Positions 1-6,228 of a stretch of 10,171 bases of DNA are shown here, piece by piece. The position numbers and the translations under genes are program-made. The notes under the pieces are model-generated. The model had not been told where the DNA came from. It ran no database searches and worked only from the letters and a program-made list of their open reading frames with translations. Position 1 is the first letter of the stretch. The number at the start of each line of letters is the position of its first letter. Source of the stretch: an uncultured Eubacteriales bacterium (lineage in GTDB: Bacteria > Bacillota > Clostridia > Oscillospirales > Acutalibacteraceae); contig ONUD01000087.1 of NCBI GenBank assembly GCA_900320925.1, forward strand, positions 1 to 10,171, given 5' to 3'.

Positions 1-3
1 CTC

Positions 4-23
4 TCTGTATTTTGAGATACAGA
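4..23 (-). other. Small inverted repeat downstream of the last gene
   Basis: A perfect 7-base stem (4-10 pairs with 17-23) encloses a 6-base loop, 14 bases past the stop codon of the TPM-domain gene. Its position fits a transcript-end hairpin. However, the stem is AT-rich and the three bases visible after it on the minus strand are GAG, not a T tract. The rest lies outside the window, so a terminator cannot be claimed. Confidence 0.3.
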
Positions 24-36
24 AACGATTTTACTA

Positions 37-1419
37 TTATCGGTGACGACCGCCGCCGCCGCCACCGCTGTGACCACCGCCGCTGTGACTGCTGCTGTGA
101 CCGCCGCCGCTGTGACTGTGGTGGGGTTCGATATAGACACGGCTAACGTGTGTCCCAAGGAAAGTATCCTCTGTTTTACGGATATGGATATGGTTGTAGG
201 AAGTGTATGCCGAAGCACTGACGGAGGTTTTAAAACGGTACTTTTGCTTGACGGAGAAGAAGATGAAAAATCCTGCACACACTCCCAGTCCTGAGCCGAT
301 CAGGAGCATTTTCCACCAGTTTTTATAAGGATTGCGGGGCTGCTGTTTGGTTTCGGAGATGGTGCCGTTGTAGTTCACCACACGATACAAGTCCGCATTT
401 GCCAGATAGTAGTAGCAATAGGGTTCAGGACCCTGCTCTTTGTAGTAGACCAGTTGACGGCAGTATTCCTGCAAGCCGGCATACAGTGCCGAAAATTCCA
501 TATAATTGCCGCCGGAGGGGAAGTGCTTCTGCATGGAAACAAGAATCTTGTCGATACGATTGCCAAAGCGTTCACTGGTGTAGTACAGGAACGGCTCATG
601 GTAGCAGTACATATAATCATAGGCATTGCTGTAGCCGTCCATGTCAACGTACAGAAATACCACACCGTTTTCAGGGGATTCGCCGAACACGGTGCGTGAG
701 CCGGTATCGGCAAAAGCCTCTACTTCTTCATCCGTCCTGTTTTCACCGGCGGTATAGAGTGCCAGCCGGAAGCCGAGTATGGAAGAAGTTTCCTCCAAAA
801 GAGATACAATTTTTTGGCGTTCCTCTTTCGTCAACTGTTCGGATTCATCGCAGTAGTAGACATTGTTGTCCTGATAATAGGCATAGTCATAATAAGAAGT
901 CGTTGTGCCGTATCGGAATTTCTGCTTGTCATCGCTGTCGTAATAAGTTTCTTTTTCTGCCAGCACCAGCTTACAGAAACGTGTCACCATTTCCACAGCA
1001 TTCTTTGTTAGGGGAATATCTTGCTGCAAAGAGTATTTGATATCATAGGAGTAGTATTTCAGTCCCGCACCATCCATGGCAATATCCACAACGGAGCAGT
1101 CATGACTGACAAAGAGTGCAATGGTGCCGTCATCGTTATCAAACAGGTTCAGGGCACTGAAATCGCAGAATGTACGGGCATCCTTTTCCGCAGTGCTGTC
1201 TTCGTTGATACGGACAGCAACATTGTTGTGTGTATGATTGGCGGTGTCCTGAATCAGTTGTTTTAGTTTCTCGTAATCCGCCGCACTGAGTGTTTGTGAC
1301 TGGTCGTAAAGATAGGTATTGTCAGTTTGCCAATAGCTTTCTTCCTCCGCCAAGACCGTGATACTGCCCATCAAGAGGAAGCAAACGGTCAAAATAGCCA
1401 AAAATGCTTTGCCTTTCAT
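37..1419 (-). CDS. Tandem TPM-domain membrane protein with His/Gly/Ser-rich tail
   Basis: Predicted 460-residue exported protein. Residues 1-24 look like a signal peptide (Lys start, hydrophobic core, VLA before EEE). Residues about 36-160 resemble a TPM domain (TLP18.3/Psb32/MOLO-1 family), with the core DNDDGTIALFV at 94-104 followed by the VDIAMDGAG strand. A second, more divergent TPM-like domain spans about 186-330, with ENGVVFLYVDMDG at 250-262. A transmembrane helix lies at about 369-390. The tail from 433 is almost only His, Gly and Ser, like the glycine-rich tails often seen on TPM proteins but unusually rich in histidine. The extracytoplasmic part is very rich in tyrosine. The ATG at 1419 was chosen because the signal peptide begins there, it overlaps the upstream stop as ATGA, and a GGAGG-rich stretch lies at 1431-1440. 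A longer in-frame start at 1557 lies inside the upstream gene. TPM proteins include phosphatase-like and photosystem or membrane-protein maintenance factors; the role here is unknown. Confidence 0.87.
   Translation of the reverse strand: MKGKAFLAILTVCFLLMGSITVLAEEESYWQTDNTYLYDQSQTLSAADYEKLKQLIQDTANHTHNNVAVRINEDSTAEKDARTFCDFSALNLFDNDDGTIALFVSHDCSVVDIAMDGAGLKYYSYDIKYSLQQDIPLTKNAVEMVTRFCKLVLAEKETYYDSDDKQKFRYGTTTSYYDYAYYQDNNVYYCDESEQLTKEERQKIVSLLEETSSILGFRLALYTAGENRTDEEVEAFADTGSRTVFGESPENGVVFLYVDMDGYSNAYDYMYCYHEPFLYYTSERFGNRIDKILVSMQKHFPSGGNYMEFSALYAGLQEYCRQLVYYKEQGPEPYCYYYLANADLYRVVNYNGTISETKQQPRNPYKNWWKMLLIGSGLGVCAGFFIFFSVKQKYRFKTSVSASAYTSYNHIHIRKTEDTFLGTHVSRVYIEPHHSHSGGGHSSSHSGGGHSGGGGGGRHR
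77..117 (-). repeat. Low-complexity direct repeat encoding the His/Gly/Ser tail
   Basis: An exact 14-base unit occurs at 77-90 and again at 104-117. The copies are 27 bases apart, which is nine codons and keeps the frame. They encode the two SHSGG(G)H blocks in the tail of the TPM-domain protein (about residues 435-450). The surrounding 50-120 is a run of CCG/CTG-like triplets. This looks like in-frame repeat expansion inside a gene, not a mobile or regulatory repeat. Confidence 0.75.
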
Positions 1420-2516
1420 CGGAACAAGTACCCCCCTCCCAAGATGGCACCGGCAATCAGCAAGCCCACACCAATACAAGTAGCAAGCAGTTTTTTGAGG
1501 GAAATGGGCAGTTGTCCTGCCACCTTGCCGCTCTGACCGTTTACGGCATATTCCCACAGCGTTCCCTTATACTCGAATGTCATGAACCACACCGGCAGCA
1601 GCATATACTGCCAGTTCAGGGTATCCACACGGTCGTTTTGCCGGCGATTTCTGACAGTCGTGTAGCTGATGGTCTTGTCGATCATTTCCTGATTGTTCCG
1701 GAACATTCTCTGTTTGATACGGGGAAGCATCTGCTCCTTGTCCACATCGTATTTATCGGCAAAAAAACCGCTGAGATAAGCCATATTGAATGGTTTGGCC
1801 TGCGTGTAGTCAAACGGCTCGATGGCTTCCATCAACTGATCTTCGATCTTTTGAGAGCCGTCTGCGGGTACGCCCTCATACTCAATACCGGCATCCCTGA
1901 CGACATGGTATTGGCTGACCTCTGTATAACGGTAGTTACCCTGTGTCCAGTGGCGGACATTTTCGCCAAGGGCTTCTACGTGGGAAGAGGTGGATGCATT
2001 GGCGACCCAGAACGGTACATACAATCCTGTCAGCTTTTCCAACTGTGCGGACGACAGCAGATCACGGGGAAGAAACATTTTAGATTTTGCCCATGTCCGA
2101 AAGGTATCAACTGCCTTGTCACGGTCAAAAGCAAATGGCAGTACTTTGACAGGTCTGTATTTGCCGTCCACCCGTCCTTTGAGGATGACAGGGTTGTGGC
2201 AGTAATAACAAAAGGAAGCGGCCGTGTTGGCATCTGACATAATTTCTGCACCGCAGCTCGGACAGGAATACAGTTTGTTTTCTTCCTCAAAGGTGCGTTG
2301 CTGTTCCTGTTCCTCCTGAGTGAGGTCGCTTTCGGGCGGCATACCGTCCTGGTGATATGCTTCCTCCAGTTCCTGCTGTTGGTTCATGAATGCCAGCAAT
2401 TCTGTTTCCGTGAACTCACCGCGGCAGTACTCACAGGCAAATTTCTGTTTGTCGGGGAAAAATTTCAAATCGGCATTGCAGTTGGGGCAATGAAATTGTT
2501 TCGCTTCACTGTTCAT
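1416..2516 (-). CDS. Double zinc-ribbon protein with C-terminal membrane anchor (TFIIB-type zinc ribbon family)
   Basis: Predicted 366-residue protein with two four-cysteine zinc ribbons. The first uses Cys10/Cys13 with Cys28/Cys31 and the second Cys85/Cys88 with Cys103/Cys106. They are joined by a Gln/Glu-rich linker at about 46-80 that may be helical. Residues about 110-330 form a conserved-looking globular region of unknown fold (LTGLYVPFWVANA at 162-174, LLPVWFMTFEYKG at 306-318). A hydrophobic segment at about 343-364 suggests a C-terminal anchor. Proteins of this build are commonly named TFIIB-type zinc-ribbon-containing proteins in Clostridia; this label is from recall, and no transcription role is implied. 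The ATG at 2516 is preferred because an AAAGGAGG site lies 6 bases upstream and the cysteine ribbon begins directly after it. An in-frame ATG at 2585 would lengthen the overlap with the preceding gene. The gene overlaps the upstream GT2 fusion by 11 bases and the downstream TPM gene by 4, which suggests translational coupling. Confidence 0.87.
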   Translation of the reverse strand: MNSEAKQFHCPNCNADLKFFPDKQKFACEYCRGEFTETELLAFMNQQQELEEAYHQDGMPPESDLTQEEQEQQRTFEEENKLYSCPSCGAEIMSDANTAASFCYYCHNPVILKGRVDGKYRPVKVLPFAFDRDKAVDTFRTWAKSKMFLPRDLLSSAQLEKLTGLYVPFWVANASTSSHVEALGENVRHWTQGNYRYTEVSQYHVVRDAGIEYEGVPADGSQKIEDQLMEAIEPFDYTQAKPFNMAYLSGFFADKYDVDKEQMLPRIKQRMFRNNQEMIDKTISYTTVRNRRQNDRVDTLNWQYMLLPVWFMTFEYKGTLWEYAVNGQSGKVAGQLPISLKKLLATCIGVGLLIAGAILGGGYLFR

Positions 2517-5199
2517 GGTCAACCTCCTTTGTTTCATCAAGCCGCAGAATGCCCTCATAGACACGGCGGCAGCTATGAGTATCAAAATAGCCGTAAAAAT
2601 CTTCTATCCGTTTCGTGTATTCCTGAGAATTTTTGCAGCCGTTTTCGATATTTTGGATGATCGCCGATACGGTTGTGTCAAGGTCATCGCAGACAGGGCC
2701 GAATCCATTGTTTTCATAGCTGAAATAGCCTGCATCGTAAGAATGTTCTGCAAAAAACGATTCTTTATCAAACTGGCAGTATACCACAGGCTTTCTCAGA
2801 AAACCGAAGTCGAAAAAGACACTCGAATAATCCGTGACCAGCAGGGAAGACGTGGTAAATTCATTCTGGTAGTCCACGTTGCCCTCGTTGACATGGAATA
2901 CATCGTTGGACTGAAAATCCACCCATTGGGTACTGTGAATGGGGTGCATACACAATACCCCCCGATATCCGTGTTCTTTCATGCAGCGGCAGAGCCGTTC
3001 ATCATTGATGAGAGAATTATAGAACTGATAGTATGCCGTATCTTTAAAGCCGTCAAAATAAATGCTTTCGGTAGTAGAGGGATTGTAGCTGCCCTTGATG
3101 CTTTTCCGCCATGTGGGGATAATGAGGATTTTTTTCTCCACGGGACGCACCTTTTGCAGGCGGAGCAGATTGTCATGCCTCGGAAATCCTGTCAGAACAG
3201 GCACTTCGGGCGGATAGGAATAATTCGGTTCACAGAAAGACTGCTGTTCAGGCTTTCCGGCGGTGACAATCATCTTCATATCCTTGTTAAACTTATTGAT
3301 CCAGTCGGAAATATCATCCTTGGTCACCCCGTGCTGCAAAAAGACGTAATCAAAATGGTAGAGGTCATACATATATTTGCGGTCGCCGCCGAAGGCATTG
3401 ATGACATAATCGCCGCCTGCGGAGGAGATGATTTTATCGGCAATCAGGAAATACAGACGGTACTGCGGGGTATTGTAGGGCAGTACCTTGCCGATTTTCT
3501 TCATGCGTTCATAGTCGGCACAGTTCTTTTCAATGTAGTAATAGGGTTCGATAGTATCGGGAGCGTGTTTGGTAATATAGCGGAACATATGCTCGCCGTT
3601 GTCATTGGCTTTGTTGGTGCGGTCGGAAATCAGCCAGATTTGCTTATCCTTGTGCATATTTTTCAGCACCCTGCACAGCTTGCGGTATTTGAGCAGATAT
3701 CCTTTGCCGATTTTTTTGAGCTGCTTACAGTAGAAGCTTTCAAATGCACGGTGGCGTTCCTTGGTATAGGGATAGACGCCGATACACTTTCCCGACATTC
3801 TCAGAAGATAGTCCCCTTTGGCATAGTACCCGCCCCATGTGGGAGGAATGTGGGAAAACTTGCCCATGGATACCCAGATCAGCCGTTCATTGTCCTTGAA
3901 GCGGAAATAGAAACGGATCAGTTGCTCTTTGCCCTTTTGCAGGGGAATGGCAAGGCGGATGGCACGTCCTTTCTCTGACACGCCGTACATCGTCTTGAAG
4001 TCAAAGCACGGTGCATGGTAGTAGGTCGGATAGTAGATTTCCTCCTCCACCTTGGCATAGTATTCATAGGAATCATTCGGCAGCCAGCAGTTATCCCTGC
4101 CTTCTAAATAGAGGGTATCCTGTTGGATGTCCACAAAAAACCAGATAAGATTGGTTTTGGCTTCATTCAGGTTCATGGTACTGAGATTCTGATACAGGAG
4201 ATTGCCGTGGTCATATTCCAGTTCTTTACGGACATCTCTTCCGTGTTTTTTGTTCAGGCAGAGCATTTTGTGATTCATGTATAATTCTTTCTGTTTGAGA
4301 ATAATACGGTCATCAATGCGGGCAATCAAGGCATCAATCGTGCGGCAGTAACGCTCATACTGCTCATCATCGAGGTGGGGACGCACATCCTTTTTGATTC
4401 TCCATGAAATATCGTACATGACCATGTACTGGATAAAGGGTTCGATTCTGCCGTACTTCTGCACGGACAGTTCCATCATGGCTTCATGAAGATATTTTGG
4501 CGTGTCAAAATAATAGCTTTCGCTTTTCAGTTCGTTTTGCAGGGCAGAACTGTCATCGGCACGCTTCCTGTATAAATGCACGGCTTCCCTGCATACACCT
4601 ATCGTGCATTTTTCCAGAATAATGGCATTGACAAAAGCGGCATCCTCTCCATATTTGAGGTGTTCCGAGAAGCGGTGTGTGCCAATGGCTTCGGCCTTGA
4701 TGACAGCACCTGTTACATCCATCTGGATAAATTCATATTCGTCCCGCAGGTCAACGACTTTGGTTTTTTTGAATTTATAGTCCAGCTTATGATACCCGTT
4801 TTCGGCATCAAAAAACTTTTTCCTTGCCCCTACAACATCTATTTCCTCATAGTGTTCCTCAAAAAATTGAATGGCATTTTCAAAGGAATCTTTCTGCCAG
4901 CAGTCGTCACCGTCCAGAAAATTGACATACTTGCCTTTGATATAGCGGATTCCTTCATTGCGGGCAGAACTGACACCGCCGTTTTCCTTTTTGATATAGA
5001 CAATGTTAGTGGGATATTTCTCCTGATATTGCAGGCAGACAGCTTCACTGTTGTCGGGACTGCCATCATTGACTAAAATTATCTGGATATGCTCCATGCC
5101 GATACTCTGGGCAATGACAGAATCCAATGTTTCTGCCAGATATTCCTCCACGTTGTAGACGGGAATAATGACCGAGATTTGAAATTCATGCTCCTTCAT
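2506..5199 (-). CDS. GT2 glycosyltransferase fused to CDP-glycerol glycerophosphotransferase-type polymerase (copy 2)
   Basis: Predicted 897-residue bifunctional enzyme for a surface polymer. The N-terminal GT-A (GT2) domain covers about residues 8-220: VIIPVYN at 10-16, VNDGSPD at 43-49, the metal-binding DxD as FLDGDD at 94-99, and YGEDAAF at 183-189. A helical region follows to about 325, then a strand-rich linker domain at about 335-475 (LYLEGRDNCW at 363-372). The C-terminal domain, about 518-885, matches the CDP-glycerol glycerophosphotransferase (TagB/TagF) family: FLQHGVTKDD at 620-629, TGFPRHD at 670-676, IIPTWR at 693-698, CMHP at 750-753 and LVTDYSSVFFDFGF at 787-800. The HG and HP histidines (His623, His752) correspond to the conserved pair required in TagF. 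The expected reaction is transfer of a polyol phosphate from a CDP-polyol, combined with sugar addition, on the cytosolic face of the membrane. The polyol and sugar are not readable. The ATG at 5199 has AAAGGTGG 6 bases upstream, overlapping the preceding stop region. Confidence 0.92.
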   Translation of the reverse strand: MKEHEFQISVIIPVYNVEEYLAETLDSVIAQSIGMEHIQIILVNDGSPDNSEAVCLQYQEKYPTNIVYIKKENGGVSSARNEGIRYIKGKYVNFLDGDDCWQKDSFENAIQFFEEHYEEIDVVGARKKFFDAENGYHKLDYKFKKTKVVDLRDEYEFIQMDVTGAVIKAEAIGTHRFSEHLKYGEDAAFVNAIILEKCTIGVCREAVHLYRKRADDSSALQNELKSESYYFDTPKYLHEAMMELSVQKYGRIEPFIQYMVMYDISWRIKKDVRPHLDDEQYERYCRTIDALIARIDDRIILKQKELYMNHKMLCLNKKHGRDVRKELEYDHGNLLYQNLSTMNLNEAKTNLIWFFVDIQQDTLYLEGRDNCWLPNDSYEYYAKVEEEIYYPTYYHAPCFDFKTMYGVSEKGRAIRLAIPLQKGKEQLIRFYFRFKDNERLIWVSMGKFSHIPPTWGGYYAKGDYLLRMSGKCIGVYPYTKERHRAFESFYCKQLKKIGKGYLLKYRKLCRVLKNMHKDKQIWLISDRTNKANDNGEHMFRYITKHAPDTIEPYYYIEKNCADYERMKKIGKVLPYNTPQYRLYFLIADKIISSAGGDYVINAFGGDRKYMYDLYHFDYVFLQHGVTKDDISDWINKFNKDMKMIVTAGKPEQQSFCEPNYSYPPEVPVLTGFPRHDNLLRLQKVRPVEKKILIIPTWRKSIKGSYNPSTTESIYFDGFKDTAYYQFYNSLINDERLCRCMKEHGYRGVLCMHPIHSTQWVDFQSNDVFHVNEGNVDYQNEFTTSSLLVTDYSSVFFDFGFLRKPVVYCQFDKESFFAEHSYDAGYFSYENNGFGPVCDDLDTTVSAIIQNIENGCKNSQEYTKRIEDFYGYFDTHSCRRVYEGILRLDETKEVDHEQ
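2523..2530 (-). promoter_or_regulatory. Ribosome binding site of the zinc-ribbon gene
   Basis: AAAGGAGG lies 6 bases before the ATG at 2516, inside the 3' end of the preceding glycosyltransferase gene. It is the strongest Shine-Dalgarno site seen in the window and fixes the start of the zinc-ribbon protein over the in-frame upstream ATG at 2585. Confidence 0.8.
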
Positions 5200-5211
5200 A
5201 CCTCTCCACCT

Positions 5212-6228
5212 TTACTCAAACATGATGGTTGTCTTGCTGATTTTCCGATAGAGCCTTGCTAAACGGTGCAAGCCCCGTTTTTTCAGCAGACAATACAATT
5301 TTTGTTTTTTCCACAAATTCGTTTGCCTGAGGATCACTTTATCATTGATTTGCCGCAGCAATTCGATGATGATGTTGCAATATGCGGCAAAGTCCTCTTC
5401 ACTCAGGCAGTCCTTGAGTTGTTTTCTGACTCTCCACGAAAGGTCATACATAACGGTATACTGGATAAAGGGTTCAATATGTCCGTATTTTTGCCTTGAC
5501 AGTTCCATCAGGTAGGTATGGAAATAGACCGGAGAGTCAAAGTAATAGCTTCTGCTTTTCAGTTCATTTTGCAGGGCGGAGCTGTCATCCTGCCGTTTCC
5601 GATAAAAATGCACGGCCTCCCTGCATACACCAAGCGTTCTCTTGTCCAGCAGGATGGTATTGATAAATGCGGCATCCTCGCCATACTTCAACTGCACGGA
5701 AAAGCGTCTGTCCCCAATGGCTTCTGTTCGGATAAGTGCTGCTGTGACATCCAACTGGATACAGTCGGGGCGTTTGGTCAGGTCGGCAATTTCAGTATGG
5801 GCAAACTTGTAATCCAGATGGTGCCAGCCGTCCCTGCCGGCAAAAAAACATTTTCTGGCACATACTACATCGGTGCGGTCATCTTCCAACAGGGCTGTCA
5901 TGTGTGCAAAAGCGTCTGCACACCATTTGTCATCGCTGTCCAGAAAGTTGACATACCTGCCTTTGATGTAACGGATTCCCTCATTACGGGCAGAACTCAC
6001 ACCGCCGTTTTCTTTTTTGACATAGACAATGTTGTCGGGATACCGTTCACGATAGTGCAGACAGATAGCTTCACTGCCATCGGTACTGCCGTCATTTACC
6101 AAAATGATTTGAATATGTTCCATGCCGATAGTCTGTGCCAGTACGGAGTCCAGTGTTTCTGCAAGATACTGCTCCACCTGATAGACAGGAATGACCACCG
6201 ATACCAAAAATTCATATGTCATCATCAT
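5212..6228 (-). CDS. Stand-alone GT2 family glycosyltransferase
   Basis: Predicted 338-residue cytosolic or membrane-associated glycosyltransferase with a complete GT-A core: VVIPVYQ at 11-17, VNDGSTD at 44-50, FLDSDD at 95-100 for the metal-nucleotide site, and YGEDAAF at 182-188. No transmembrane helix is evident. It aligns from end to end with the first ~320 residues of both large fusions and is closest to copy 2, at about 79% identity over the first 100 residues. It ends with a basic tail (HRLARLYRKISK near 321-332) where the fusions continue into the linker and polyol-phosphate domains. Only 12 bases separate its stop from the next start, so no remnant of a lost polymerase domain remains. 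The start is a run of three ATG codons (6228, 6225, 6222); TAAAGG at 6235-6240 is 6 bases from the first. The start overlaps the preceding gene by 17 bases. It probably adds a sugar to the same polymer; donor and acceptor are unknown. Confidence 0.92.
   Translation of the reverse strand: MMMTYEFLVSVVIPVYQVEQYLAETLDSVLAQTIGMEHIQIILVNDGSTDGSEAICLHYRERYPDNIVYVKKENGGVSSARNEGIRYIKGRYVNFLDSDDKWCADAFAHMTALLEDDRTDVVCARKCFFAGRDGWHHLDYKFAHTEIADLTKRPDCIQLDVTAALIRTEAIGDRRFSVQLKYGEDAAFINTILLDKRTLGVCREAVHFYRKRQDDSSALQNELKSRSYYFDSPVYFHTYLMELSRQKYGHIEPFIQYTVMYDLSWRVRKQLKDCLSEEDFAAYCNIIIELLRQINDKVILRQTNLWKKQKLYCLLKKRGLHRLARLYRKISKTTIMFE

Noticed and set aside
4..23. Intrinsic terminator after the TPM gene
   Set aside because: The hairpin is real, but its stem is short and AT-rich and no T tract is visible before the window ends, so it is listed only as an inverted repeat.
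43..294. Plus-strand open frame starting with an Ala/Thr/Val repeat
   Set aside because: The repeat is only the antisense reading of the triplet-rich His/Gly/Ser tail of the TPM gene. No ribosome site or protein family supports it.
1420..1557. 46-residue N-terminal extension of the TPM protein
   Set aside because: The extension is basic and cysteine-rich, lies inside the zinc-ribbon gene, and would bury the signal peptide. The ATG at 1419 has the overlap and ribosome site expected of the true start.
5212..6228. Middle GT2 gene as a frameshifted or decayed pseudogene
   Set aside because: The frame is open throughout, all GT2 motifs are intact, and there is no leftover polymerase sequence after its stop.
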